The translations under genes were made by a program, and so were the position numbers. A DNA stretch of 64,000 nucleotides, taken from positions 272,511 to 336,510 of the forward strand of contig CAWFXI010000010.1 of NCBI GenBank assembly GCA_963819685.1. The letters are read 5' to 3'. This DNA is from CAIUGU01 sp963819685. Lineage in GTDB: Bacteria > Pseudomonadota > Gammaproteobacteria > Steroidobacterales > Steroidobacteraceae. Below, in pieces: positions 26,588 to 35,884 of the stretch. Under the pieces are notes generated by a model. It had not been told where the DNA came from and did not search any database. It worked only from the letters and a program-made list of their open reading frames with translations. Each line of letters starts with the position of its first letter. Position 1 is the stretch's first letter.

Positions 26588-28876
26588 ATGCACACCCGGC
26601 CAGGATTCCTCAGTCAACTGCTATTCGGGCTGCTTGTCATACTGACAACTCAGGCTGCTCCCGCTCAATCCATCGCCGGTAGCACGCCCACCTCCTCCGC
26701 TGATGCTGCAAAGCGGCCTCGTATAGGGCTTGTACTCGCGGGCGGTGGCGCAAAAGGAGCCGCGCATGTCGGCGTGCTCAAGGTCCTCGAGGAATTGCAC
26801 GTACCGATTGATTGTATTGCCGGCACAAGCATGGGCGCGCTCATAGGAGCTGGCTATGCGTCCGGAGTGCCTAGCGAGTTCATGAGGACTTTCCTGACGG
26901 GCATCGACTGGCAGGCCGTGGTCGGGGGCCTGGGGCAACGCGACCTCGAGCCCATCGAACAGAAGCGCCAGGGGGTCACTTACAGCAACACTCTGGAAAT
27001 GGGTATCCAGAACCATAAGGTCATCATGCCCCCTGGTCTCGTCAAGACCGCCGGCATCGAGGACCTGCTGCGAGGCTTTGTCGCGAAGGCGCGCTCGGTG
27101 TCCGACTTCGACAGCCTGCCGATTCCCTATCGGGCGGTTGCCACAGACATGCTCACGGGCAACATGGTGGTGATCGACAAGGGCGATCTCGCCACGGCCA
27201 TGCGGGCAAGCATGGCGATACCCGGTGGTTTCGCACCGGTGGTCACCGACGGCAAGATCCTCGCGGACGGCGGTCTCGTCCGCAACATCCCGGTGGACAT
27301 TGCGCGCGAGCTGTGTGCGGACGTCGTAATCGTCGTGAACCTGGTGGAACCGCCCGTGCAGGCAGACAACTTGCGAAGTGCCACGCAGCTGCTGATGCGA
27401 ACGGTGGACGTCATGATCGAGGCCAACGAAGGTCTGCAATTGCAATCTCTCACGGCTCAGGATGTGCGCATCGACGTCGAGATGGGCGATATCGGCACGG
27501 CAGATTTCGAACGTGTCCCGGAGACTTTCGCGCTCGGTGAGGCTGCAGCCCGCAAGGCTGCTCCCCAGCTCGCCCGTTTTGCCGTTCCGGCGGAACAGTA
27601 CGCAGCATGGCGCACCATGGTGACCTCGGAACAGCAAATCGAATCCAGGCTTGCCGGAGTAACCTTCGCCGGCCTCGAGCGCGTCAATCCCGAGTATCTG
27701 CAACAGCAGGCTGTCATCAAGCCCGGCGATACCGTGACGACCGCGGCGATCAGCCGGGAAGCGCAACGTCTTTCGGCGCTGCAGGATCTCGAGGCGGTCG
27801 GGTATTCACTGCAGGGCGATCCGGCGAATCCGACGCTTGAATGGCTTCCCAAGGAAAAAAGCTGGGGGCCCAATTTCCTCAAAGCCGACATCGGGATCTA
27901 TGCCTCTGCAGAGAGCGAAGCCAAGTTCCTTTTCTATCTGCAGCATAACCGGACCTGGGTAAACCGGTTCGGTGCGCAGTGGCGCAATGAGCTGCAGGTC
28001 GGCACCGACCAGCGGCTCTTGACCAGCTTCTACCAGCCCCTCAACGTGTCGCAGCGTTTCTTTGTCGAACCGATAGTCGCAGTAGACCGCGAATGGCAGG
28101 ATCTCTATCTGGACGGGGAGCGCATCGCAAAATACCGATTCGACAGCCTTGGCAGCCAGGTCGATTTCGGCATGAATATCGGTAAATATTCCCAGGTGCG
28201 GATCGGGTACGCCGCCACGGAACACAAGATTCGACTCGATACGGGCTCGCCATTGCTTCCAGAGGTAAACCCGATGGACGCCGGGATCGTGCTTGCCGCG
28301 ATTCACGATTCACGTGATACCCCTTTCAATCCAACGCGAGGCCTGGCCGCTGCACTCGAATACACGCGCAGCGATAGCAGTCTGGGCAGCGACCGCGACT
28401 GGGAACGCGCCGAACTGGGCTTTGGCTATACGATGGAGTTTGCCCGCAATGTGGCCTACATCAATGCGGCCGGCGGCACCGATTTTGGCAACACGCTCCC
28501 GGAAGATCGCCTTTTCGTCCTGGGTGGCCCGTCAAGTTTTCCGGGTCATGAACTGGGCGAGCTGCGTGCCGGCTCCTACTGGACGGTCAGCGGCAGCTTC
28601 CTGTGGAGGCTTGCAGATCTCATGACGCTGCGCGGCCAGGCACTTTACGGCGGGCTGCGATTGCAGATCGGCGAGGTTTACGACCGGCTCGACGAGTTGG
28701 CAGCTGAAACCAGCGGGCAGATCGGGTCTGTCTCTGTGTACGTCACTGGCCGCACCCCCACCGGTCCCTTGACACTCGGGATTGCGACCACAAACACGGA
28801 CTCGTGGAGCCTGTGGCTGAGCCTGGGCCGGCCGGTCGGCAGTGGGACAATCCTGGAGCGAGGAATATTCCGCTGA
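26588..28876 (+). CDS. Patatin-like phospholipase fused to an Omp85-type barrel (PlpD-like, type Vd secretion)
   Basis: A 762-residue protein: signal peptide (SQLLFGLLVILTTQAAPA), patatin domain from about 44 to 240, a POTRA-like linker, and a C-terminal 16-strand surface-antigen barrel. The patatin motifs are complete: oxyanion loop GGGAKG at 52-57, nucleophile S81 in GTSMG, and the catalytic aspartate D227 in ADGG. The barrel has VDFGMNIGKYSQVRIGY and GGPSSFPGHELGELRAG (the lid-lock-like region). In Pseudomonas PlpD this layout delivers a lipase to the cell surface. Ends in phenylalanine-arginine instead of a terminal aromatic. Confidence 0.92.
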   Translation: MHTRPGFLSQLLFGLLVILTTQAAPAQSIAGSTPTSSADAAKRPRIGLVLAGGGAKGAAHVGVLKVLEELHVPIDCIAGTSMGALIGAGYASGVPSEFMRTFLTGIDWQAVVGGLGQRDLEPIEQKRQGVTYSNTLEMGIQNHKVIMPPGLVKTAGIEDLLRGFVAKARSVSDFDSLPIPYRAVATDMLTGNMVVIDKGDLATAMRASMAIPGGFAPVVTDGKILADGGLVRNIPVDIARELCADVVIVVNLVEPPVQADNLRSATQLLMRTVDVMIEANEGLQLQSLTAQDVRIDVEMGDIGTADFERVPETFALGEAAARKAAPQLARFAVPAEQYAAWRTMVTSEQQIESRLAGVTFAGLERVNPEYLQQQAVIKPGDTVTTAAISREAQRLSALQDLEAVGYSLQGDPANPTLEWLPKEKSWGPNFLKADIGIYASAESEAKFLFYLQHNRTWVNRFGAQWRNELQVGTDQRLLTSFYQPLNVSQRFFVEPIVAVDREWQDLYLDGERIAKYRFDSLGSQVDFGMNIGKYSQVRIGYAATEHKIRLDTGSPLLPEVNPMDAGIVLAAIHDSRDTPFNPTRGLAAALEYTRSDSSLGSDRDWERAELGFGYTMEFARNVAYINAAGGTDFGNTLPEDRLFVLGGPSSFPGHELGELRAGSYWTVSGSFLWRLADLMTLRGQALYGGLRLQIGEVYDRLDELAAETSGQIGSVSVYVTGRTPTGPLTLGIATTNTDSWSLWLSLGRPVGSGTILERGIFR

Positions 28877-29047
28877 CATGGGTTGGGAGCGAATGCAGTG
28901 CAAAATGACGCGTGCGCCGGTCGCCCTCCACCAGTAGAATTCACACGCAGGAATCCGGCTGGACTCAAGTGCCCGAGAATCAGAGGCATGAAGGCTCCTG
29001 ATCCGGATCGACGAACCCCAAGGTCCAGCACCCCAAGTCAGGAAGTC

Positions 29048-29902
29048 ATGCATTCGAAAACGCAGAATCGGAGTCCGGCACCGCTTGTGCTGGCTGTCAT
29101 CGCAACTGTATCCACCTGGCCGGGTCTGGCCTGGTCGGCAGAATCCTCTGGCGGGTTGCTGACCAATGCATTCACCCTTTCCCTGGGAACGTTCCTGCTC
29201 GACACGAAGACGGAACTCGTCACTCAACGGCACTGCGGGCTTGCCAGGCACAAAAGTCGACTTCAAGAAGGACCTCGGATTGCAGGATTCGGACCGGTTT
29301 CGCGTGGATGGGGCCTGGCGTTTTGCAAAGCGTCACCAGCTCCGCGTGATGTATTTCGACATCAACAATTCCAATACCAGGAATCTCAGTCGCAGCATGA
29401 CGGTCGGCGATACGGTCTATCCGGTCAATGCCTCGGTCAGTGCCGAGAATTCAACGACGGTCGCTGCACTGTCCTATGAATACGACTTCCTGCGCCGCGA
29501 TACCTATGAGATAGGCGCCTCCTTCGGTATCCATGCGCTGGATTTCAATTTCGCCATCAGCGGACAGGGTTCCGCCGGCGGGCCAGTCCGCCGGATTTCG
29601 CAGGGAAAGCGCCGTTGCCAAAGCACCGCTTCCCGTGTTCGGCCTGCATGGCCTCTGGGAGTTCAGCCCCAAGTGGTATCTGGAAGGTGGAGCGCAGTAC
29701 TTTTCTCTCGCTTTCGACGAGTTATGACGGGAGCGTGACGGATCTGCGCGTTGACCTCACCCGGATGTTCGGCGAGCACTGGGGGATTGGTGCCGGGTGG
29801 AACCAGTTCAATACCAATGTCAAGGTCGACAAGACAAGGTTTGACGGTGAACTCGATTGGCGATACTCCGGTGGACAGATTTTCGTCAAGGCTGCTTTCT
29901 GA
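29048..29902 (+). pseudogene. Outer-membrane beta-barrel protein, broken by three or more frameshifts
   Basis: Pieces in different frames join into one barrel protein. A signal peptide starts at 29048 (LVLAVIATVSTWPGLAWSAE). The frame then shifts near 29,215 to GTKVDFKKDLGLQDSDRFRVDGAWRF and YDFLRRDTYEIGASFGIHALDF. A further shift near 29,600 leads to FGLHGLWEFSPKWYLEGGAQYFSL and one near 29,725 to GSVTDLRVDLTRMFGEHWGIGAGWNQF, ending in the C-terminal strand SGGQIFVKAAF. Three breaks within 850 bases indicate decay or local assembly error. Family not named; similar proteins accompany DUF3313 genes. Confidence 0.6.
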
Positions 29903-29986
29903 AGTGGCAGCCGGATTCAGGTTTCAAAGAGGCTCGGGCATCAGTACCAGTCCAGTTAGACATAGCAATACATAAGGAGAAGTTCC

Positions 29987-30670
29987 GTGACTACCAGGTG
30001 GACCATTCGTATCGCTTCCGCACTTGCATCGACGATCCTGATGACGACCGCGTTTGCTGCCGACAAGGCAGCGATCGAGGAGGCCATGAGCTATGACGGC
30101 CTGGCAAAGATCAAGGTCAAGGGCATCGACATGGCCTATGCATTGCCGGGCGTAACGCTTGCCGACTACAGCAAGGTCATGCTCGATCCGATCGATGTCT
30201 CATTTGCCAAGAACTGGGATCCGGACAAGACCGGCACCCGCTTCAAACTGAGCCCTGAAGAGCGCGAGAACATCCGGACGGGCGTCGCCAAGATCACCTA
30301 CGAAGAGTTCGTGAAGGAACTGGAAACCAAGGGCAGCTACAAGATCGTTAAAGAAGCCGCCCCCGATGTCCTGCGAGTGCAGGCCAGCGTAGTCAATCTC
30401 TACGTGAACGCACCTGACACCATGACCGCCGGACGCTCCCGGACGTATACGGTCTCCGCCGGCCAGGCAACGCTGGTCGCGGAACTGCGCGATTCCGAGT
30501 CGGGAATCGTGATCGCTCGGGCGATAGACAATCGTGAAGCGCAGGGCACCGGCACGATGCAGCTCACCAACAGTGTCGTGAATGCCTCGGAAGCCAGAAA
30601 CATTGCGTCCAGCTGGGCACGCATCCTGAGAACTGCCCTCGACAACGCGCACGGCATCGGCAAGAAGTAA
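29987..30670 (+). CDS. DUF3313-family exported protein
   Basis: A 227-residue protein with a signal peptide (RIASALASTILMTTAFA) and the DUF3313 pattern: VMLDPIDVSFAKNWDP, LSPEERENIRTGVAKITYEEFVKEL, then DVLRVQASVVNLYVNAPDTMTAGR and ELRDSESGIVIARAIDNREA. Most relatives are lipoproteins; this one lacks a lipobox cysteine and so would be soluble in the periplasm. The start is GTG at 29987 after an AAGGAG ribosome-binding site. The following barrel gene begins 10 bases after its stop. Confidence 0.82.
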   Translation: MTTRWTIRIASALASTILMTTAFAADKAAIEEAMSYDGLAKIKVKGIDMAYALPGVTLADYSKVMLDPIDVSFAKNWDPDKTGTRFKLSPEERENIRTGVAKITYEEFVKELETKGSYKIVKEAAPDVLRVQASVVNLYVNAPDTMTAGRSRTYTVSAGQATLVAELRDSESGIVIARAIDNREAQGTGTMQLTNSVVNASEARNIASSWARILRTALDNAHGIGKK

Positions 30671-30679
30671 GGCGAGCTG

Positions 30680-31312
30680 ATGTCTGCCAACGGGATTTCT
30701 GGCAAGGGCGCGCAGCTCTTCCTGCTGGCAGGCATCTGCTTTAGCGGCCTCGTACAGGCTGAAGACAACGCCTTCACCCTGTACGGCGGCTTTCGCGATG
30801 GCGGCAGCTTTACCGACGCGTACACCGATCAATCCCTGAGCATCGACGGATCCGGCACGATTGCAGCCAGTCTTGACTGGGGCCTGGACGGTGCCCGCCA
30901 GGCGCAGCTGTTCCTGTCACATCAGCGTTCGCACCTCGGTCTTGATCAGGGCCCACTGACGCCGGTCGGCAGTCAACTACCGCTGAACGTCACGTATCTG
31001 CATATTGGCGGCACCGTGTTCTTCGACGGTGAAATCGGCAAGGGCGGCTATCTCGTCGGCGGACTTGGCGCCACATGGTTCGATCCGACGCAGAGCGGAT
31101 ATTCGGACGAGCTGCGCGCCTCCATGAATCTCGGGCTCGGCTACCAGTTACCGCTGGGTGAGCGCTTTGCGTTGCGCTTCGAAGCGCGCGGCTACCTCAC
31201 GCTGGTGAACAGCAGCGGCGGTCTGTTCTGCTCGGGCGGCTGCGTGGTCGCCATCAAGGGCGACGCGGTGACGCAGGGCGAAGTTCAGGTCGGACTTTCT
31301 TACCGCTACTAG
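30680..31312 (+). CDS. Small outer-membrane beta-barrel protein
   Basis: A 210-residue exported protein: signal peptide (AQLFLLAGICFSGLVQA) followed by alternating strands such as NAFTLYGGFRDGGSFTD, QAQLFLSHQRSHL, NVTYLHIGGTVFFDGEIGKGGYLVGGLGATWF and the terminal strand EVQVGLSYRY. A disulphide pair may form in LFCSGGC. It looks like an eight-strand OmpW/OmpX-sized barrel, function unknown. It lies 10 bases after DUF3313 and is probably cotranscribed with it. Confidence 0.75.
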   Translation: MSANGISGKGAQLFLLAGICFSGLVQAEDNAFTLYGGFRDGGSFTDAYTDQSLSIDGSGTIAASLDWGLDGARQAQLFLSHQRSHLGLDQGPLTPVGSQLPLNVTYLHIGGTVFFDGEIGKGGYLVGGLGATWFDPTQSGYSDELRASMNLGLGYQLPLGERFALRFEARGYLTLVNSSGGLFCSGGCVVAIKGDAVTQGEVQVGLSYRY

Positions 31313-31331
31313 TTCGACAGCCATCACGCCG

Positions 31332-31345
31332 GACAACGCGTTGTC
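31332..31345. other. 14-bp perfect palindrome between convergent genes
   Basis: GACAACGCGTTGTC sits between the ends of two converging genes and touches the stop of the minus-strand gene. A hairpin there could end both transcripts, though no T tract follows on either side. Confidence 0.3.
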
Positions 31346-32271
31346 AGGGCCGGAACTGCAGCGCCAGCGTAAAGACCGGGCTGTGCTGCGCTTCAAAGCG
31401 AGTGTCGTCAGTGTTGCTGGTGACAGTCAGGCCACGAAATCCAGCGGCACCGACTCCAGCGGACAGCCATAGCGAACCGCGCAGTCGATAGACGACGTTG
31501 CCGCTGAAATTCCACGAGCCAAAGTCCTGGACGCTTTCAAAGTCATCGCCGCGTTGCACCCAGGACGAGCCGCCGGGGGTGATGCCGAGCTGTAACAGCC
31601 ATCGGGGCGACGGCGCATAGGTGAGCGTGGGCCACGGAAGGACGAGACTTACCGCCAGGTTGCGCCTCGGCAGCCACTGCACGCCCCGCATACGGATACA
31701 GGGCATGCTGCCCGAAGCTGTACTCGTACACGCCGCCATACAGCAGCTGAAACTGGTCGCTATACCAGTGCAACGCCACCACGCCGCCGTAACCACTGGT
31801 TGCCCACGCCTGATCGGCACGCTGCTCCTTGCTGAAGATGGGCGCGACGAATATTCCCACCATGTCCTTCTCGCCATACTGATGCAGCCATGCAGCCACT
31901 GGCGTCACCCGCAAGACACTCTGGTCCTGATAAGGGCCTTGCTGGATATCGATTCGATCCCAGGCGAGGTCGCCGCCGAGCACCCACATATCCCGCTTCG
32001 CTACATACACCGGCAATACCGCCCCGGCACTGAAAGTGTGTTCCGTGACCTCGGCTGTGGGCCGCACGCCCTCCTGGTCCTCGAACTCGGCGGCGGAATA
32101 GTAATTGTCCTGCAACCAGCCAACCGGAAAGAAAGGAACGTCCGAGGCCGACCTTGCGAAACTGAATTCGCTCTGCTTGATGGCTTCCAGGATATCGTCC
32201 ATGCCGGCTTGCACACGCAAAGGCGCTAACGTACAGGCAAGCAGACAGGCGCTGACTCGCCAGTGCCGCAT
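31344..32271 (-). CDS. Outer-membrane barrel protein of unknown function, one frameshift
   Basis: About 308 residues. From the ATG at 32269-32271 a signal peptide (SACLLACTLAPLRVQA) leads to GMDDILEAIKQSEFSFARSASD and barrel strands (VYVAKRDMWVLGGDLAWDRIDI, GYGGVVALHWYSDQFQLLYGGVYEYSFGQHALYPYAG). The frame then breaks near 31,695; the continuation VQWLPRRNLAVSLVLPWPTLTYAP to the terminal strand SPVFTLALQFRP is in the frame ending at 31344. The layout resembles DUF6268-type outer-membrane proteins, but I am not certain of the family. Confidence 0.6.
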
Positions 32272-32341
32272 CCGGATTACCCCGAATCGACACGGGCGTC
32301 TTATATGCCACCCCCACAAATCCGTGGTGTAGTGAAATTGC

Positions 32342-33520
32342 TCATCCTTCCAGTCCGGCCAGTGCCATCAGGAATCGCTTCGCAAGCTCTACCAGCGGGT
32401 ATTTCAGAAGCAGCAAAGGCAACGCCGGCAATAGCACGGCTGCAGCGAACGTCATCAACAATCGAAGGCTGATCGGCGCCAACCGCATCTCTTTGACGAT
32501 CCGGAAGCTGCCATGCAGATCGGATAGGGACTGCAGGTCCGGCGTACCCAACAAGGGCTCCGCGGGAGCGGCCGCTCCCAGCCACTTGCTGTCGAAGCTG
32601 TTCGCATAACGCGCTGCCAGCACCGAGAAGTCCCGCAGTCCTCTTTCGCGGCAAGTCCAGAGCCTGGGCGCAAGGAACAAAAGTGGCAGGACAAACACCA
32701 CGGCATTCCCTGCCAGGATGAGCGCCACACCTGGATAGACAGCTTCGAACACCATCGTGCCGGCATGTACCTCTCTCGCAAATGTCGAGCACAGGAGGGC
32801 TGAATTGGCGAGAACCAGCGCGGCGAATTCGGTTTGGACGACTTCCAGATATCCCATGCCCCCGGCCCCATCGGGGTGCGTCGGTACAAGCTGGAGCGGC
32901 AACCGCCAAACGCGCCAGAGCAGGTACCACCACAGGCACAGCCGCCAGAACCAGCGAATCATCAGAAATCGAAACACGGTCAGACAGACACTCCAGTACC
33001 AGAATGCGGTCAGCGGGAATTCACCTTGAACGCCGACGCGGAAGTCGGCTGCCGCCACATTGAAAAGCGCCTGATCGGGTGATGTCAGCGTCAGCAGCAC
33101 GGACGCCAGCGCAAACACTGTCTCGGGCAGCCAGGAATCCTTCCAGATTCTGGTGCGTGCGATCGTGGACTCCAGGACAGGCAGCGAGGTGCCGGGAACA
33201 ATTCCGGAGCGCACGATAGTGCGGAAAAACTGCTTCATGCTCGGATCGAGCGTCGACTCGCACAGGAACATCAGCGGAATGACGAGCAGCAGACGCACAT
33301 GAGCATCGATCGATTCAAGTGAACACAGCAAGGCGGTGCCGCCCTCGATGATTCCGAGGGCGACAACGACGATCCACAGTGATACCCCGACCGACAGACC
33401 GAGAGCGAAGGTATTCGTGCCGCCACGAACCAGGCCCAGCCGGCAACCCAGCTGGTAAAGCGGCCCGCCGTGCAGCGAGAGATTCTGCACCGCCGGGTAT
33501 TCTTCGAACGTACCGCTCAC
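32342..33520 (-). CDS. Polytopic inner-membrane protein, unknown function
   Basis: A 392-residue protein with about seven hydrophobic segments, for example TFALGLSVGVSLWIVVVALGIIEGG, LLLVIPLMFLCESTLDPSM, VFALASVLLTLTSP, WYWSVCLTVFRFLMIRWFWRLCLWWYLL, and two near the C-terminus. Tryptophan and arginine are plentiful at membrane boundaries (WRLCLWWYLLWRVWRLPL). I recognise no transporter or enzyme signature. It is the last gene of the long minus-strand run starting with the decarboxylase, 70 bases after its predecessor. Confidence 0.75.
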   Translation of the reverse strand: MSGTFEEYPAVQNLSLHGGPLYQLGCRLGLVRGGTNTFALGLSVGVSLWIVVVALGIIEGGTALLCSLESIDAHVRLLLVIPLMFLCESTLDPSMKQFFRTIVRSGIVPGTSLPVLESTIARTRIWKDSWLPETVFALASVLLTLTSPDQALFNVAAADFRVGVQGEFPLTAFWYWSVCLTVFRFLMIRWFWRLCLWWYLLWRVWRLPLQLVPTHPDGAGGMGYLEVVQTEFAALVLANSALLCSTFAREVHAGTMVFEAVYPGVALILAGNAVVFVLPLLFLAPRLWTCRERGLRDFSVLAARYANSFDSKWLGAAAPAEPLLGTPDLQSLSDLHGSFRIVKEMRLAPISLRLLMTFAAAVLLPALPLLLLKYPLVELAKRFLMALAGLEG

Positions 33521-33590
33521 TTCATGACGCCTCGATCCTCACCCTCCCCGGGCGACAGGCGTCCATGATAGGCGATTCACCACTGCGCGT

Positions 33591-34259
33591 TCATCCACCG
33601 AGCGCGATGGTGACGCTCACGAGAATGACCCCAAGGACCACCATAACGAAACCGGTCAGCCACGGGTGGTATTCCGAAATGCGCCCGAACTTGTAGCCGG
33701 TCACGAACAACAGGAAGATGGCGATGCCGTTGGACACGCGCATGGCCTGCATCAGGTTGTCCATGAAAATGAAGGGAATCGTCACCGGAAACGTGATGAC
33801 GAACACCCACAGGAATACACCCAGTGCACCAAGCCAGTCGTCCTTGCCCAGCCCCGGCCGCGATGGCGGCTCAGGCAACTGCACCAGCTTCTGGCGCATC
33901 GATTCATAGTCAGCCGGATTGAGCGTCGCGGCCACCATCGGCGGCAACGCGTCGGCAATGACGCGGTGCGCCTCTTCCGGAGCCGTAGCCTTGCGCAGGG
34001 CCTGCAACGTACGAATGCCAAGGCCTTTTTCGCTCAAAGCGCCCATCAGGTACAGGATGCCATCGATAATGCCCCAGGCGATGTTGCACCCGAGGGCGCC
34101 TATCAGCATCGCGCGTACATCATCGCGCCCGGCATCCGCCACACTGAGCGAACCGGTGAACGTGAGCACCATGATCAGGCCGAAGAGCGCTTCCGATACG
34201 CGCGTGTTCGGATCAAGCCAGCGCCTCGATGCGGTTGTGGATTCATGTGTCATGGGCAT
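33591..34259 (-). CDS. VIT1/CCC1-like membrane protein
   Basis: A 222-residue protein. The N-terminal part RVSEALFGLIMVLTFTGSLSVADAGRDDVRAMLIGALGCNIAWGIIDGILYLMGAL matches the first helices of VIT1/CCC1-type iron/manganese transporters. The middle (residues 75-140) is a soluble helical insert, and three more TMs follow (GVFLWVFVITFPVTIPFIFM and GFVMVVLGVILVSVTIALGG). Metal transport is a family expectation, not shown. It lies 39 bases after the exchanger gene and belongs to the same run. Confidence 0.7.
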   Translation of the reverse strand: MPMTHESTTASRRWLDPNTRVSEALFGLIMVLTFTGSLSVADAGRDDVRAMLIGALGCNIAWGIIDGILYLMGALSEKGLGIRTLQALRKATAPEEAHRVIADALPPMVAATLNPADYESMRQKLVQLPEPPSRPGLGKDDWLGALGVFLWVFVITFPVTIPFIFMDNLMQAMRVSNGIAIFLLFVTGYKFGRISEYHPWLTGFVMVVLGVILVSVTIALGG

Positions 34260-34298
34260 TCACCGGAATCGTCAGTTATTTCCGGGCAGGTGACTGGT

Positions 34299-35357
34299 TC
34301 ACTGTACGCGGGGTGGAAGCATGTAAAGCGTCATGGCGAAGATCAGGTAGACCATCAGTACCAGCACGCCGACGAACCATGCCGACCGTCCGCCGTTCGT
34401 GACCAGCGTCGCGGTGAGCGTGGCCATGAACATCATGACGATCGCACCCGGCCAGAATTGCAGGTCCATTGGCGTCGGGCCGATGACATAGCTCAACAGC
34501 ACCAGCACGGGCGCGACAAAGAGAGCAATCTGGGACGAGCTCCCCAGCGCAATGCCCACGCTCAGGTCCAGCCGGTTCTTGCGCGCGCCGGAAAATGCAG
34601 AAGCCATTTCCGCAGCTCCGCCAACCAGGGCGACGACGATGAATCCCACAAACGCGGGCGTCATTCCGAAGGACTCCGCCGCCTGCTGCACCGACTCGAC
34701 GAAGATTTCGCTTACCAGCGCGACCAGAACCGTGACGCCGGCGAGCGTGACCAGCGCCAGACCAATGGGAAACATGCCTTCCCCGGCTTCCCCGTGCGAC
34801 GCGCTGGCAAAAACATCTTTATGTGTCTTGAGCGAGAACAGCATGCTCAGCGCATAAGACACGATGAGCAGCACTGCCAGTCCCAGGCTCAACTTCTGAG
34901 TAAACGCTGCACCCGCTGCGGAGTCAACCTGAGAGACAGCCGACGGAATCAGCAGCGCGATCGTCGCCAGGAAGAGCAGACCCGCCTGCATTCGGGCACT
35001 GACCCGGTTGAACTCCTGCGTGTGATGCTTGAGTCCGCCAAGCAGAAATGACGCACCCAGCATGAAGAGGGTGTTGGTCACGATCGCGCCGGCGATCGAT
35101 GCCTTGACCAGCATGTATTGCCCCGCCTGCAAGGCGGTCAGTGCAATGACCAGTTCTGTCAGGTTGCCGAGTGTCGCATTGAGCAAGCCGCCGACTGCGT
35201 CACCCGTTTTTGCTGCCACCGACTCTGTCGCATGACTGAGCAGCGCCGCGAGTGGAACGATGGCCAGAACAGACAGGACAAATAGCAGTGTGTGCGCTTC
35301 GGGTCTGAAATGTTCGGCTGCAATCACCACAGGCACAAACAGCAGTAACCAGAGCAA
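34299..35357 (-). CDS. Ca2+/H+ (cation/proton) exchanger, CaCA/ChaA type
   Basis: A 352-residue cation exchanger of about ten TMs with the two inverted alpha repeats: GLLNATLGNLTELVIALTALQAG near residue 55 and GGAAEMASAFSGARKNRLDLSVGIALGSSSQIALF near 245. These glutamates and polar residues form the Ca2+ site in CAX proteins. The open frame starts at a TTG at 35357, but an ATG at 35393-35395, in another frame, would give MKQLFEEIRP before the first TM, which is the normal N-terminus; one base is probably missing near 35,365. It exports Ca2+ in return for H+ in the inner membrane. Confidence 0.85.
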   Translation of the reverse strand: MLWLLLFVPVVIAAEHFRPEAHTLLFVLSVLAIVPLAALLSHATESVAAKTGDAVGGLLNATLGNLTELVIALTALQAGQYMLVKASIAGAIVTNTLFMLGASFLLGGLKHHTQEFNRVSARMQAGLLFLATIALLIPSAVSQVDSAAGAAFTQKLSLGLAVLLIVSYALSMLFSLKTHKDVFASASHGEAGEGMFPIGLALVTLAGVTVLVALVSEIFVESVQQAAESFGMTPAFVGFIVVALVGGAAEMASAFSGARKNRLDLSVGIALGSSSQIALFVAPVLVLLSYVIGPTPMDLQFWPGAIVMMFMATLTATLVTNGGRSAWFVGVLVLMVYLIFAMTLYMLPPRVQ

Positions 35358-35398
35358 CGGTTTATGGACGGATTTCTTCGAATAGTTGTTTCATTGGG

Positions 35399-35830
35399 TC
35401 ACCTGGGTACTGTTGCGGAACCTGGACGGAGAACTTTGCTGACAACGGCGAAGAAAAAGCCCGTTGACAATCCGCACATGAGAATGCCCGTCATGGCTTC
35501 GACCGGAGCGAGCAGCCGCCACGGCCTGGACAACACGAGTTCGCCGTAGCCAGTGGTCGTGTACGTGACTCCGGAAAAGTAGAAGGCCGACTCGGCATCG
35601 GGCAGTCGGTTATCCAGGAAATAGAACAGGGCCCAGACCGAAATCTCGATCAGGTGGATGACGAGCAGCCACCACGTCAGCCGGATCAACAGCCAGGAGA
35701 CTGGCCAGAAGCCCGTCCCCAGCGGGGCCTGGGCCTCTACGAATGAGCGCAGCAGCAGGGCAAGTCCAGCAGCATGCACAGCCACTGTGATGGCCACCAG
35801 GACACAAGTGATGAAGGCTATCCAGAGCAT
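35399..35830 (-). CDS. Two-TM ion channel (potassium-channel family)
   Basis: A 143-residue protein with an N-terminal TM (AFITCVLVAITVAVHAAGLALLL), a second TM (WWLLVIHLIEISVWALFYFL), the pore loop with filter TTTGYGE at 91-97, and a final TM (PVEAMTGILMCGLSTGFFFAVV). The filter is the K+ channel TxGYG with Glu in place of Asp. No ligand-binding or RCK domain is attached, so it would be a bare pore. It lies between an efflux factor gene and the Ca2+/H+ exchanger. Confidence 0.85.
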   Translation of the reverse strand: MLWIAFITCVLVAITVAVHAAGLALLLRSFVEAQAPLGTGFWPVSWLLIRLTWWLLVIHLIEISVWALFYFLDNRLPDAESAFYFSGVTYTTTGYGELVLSRPWRLLAPVEAMTGILMCGLSTGFFFAVVSKVLRPGSATVPR

Positions 35831-35884
35831 TGCCGGCTATTCCCAGGTGCTTCGGGGCTGCTTTGCCGCTTGTGATGTCCGCGG

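Noticed and set aside
26621..27766. 381-residue minus-strand open frame
   Set aside because: Antisense to the patatin domain, which has all catalytic motifs.
33666..35051. 461-residue plus-strand open frame
   Set aside because: Gln/His/Arg-rich shadow of the VIT1-like and Ca2+/H+ exchanger genes; no recognisable protein.
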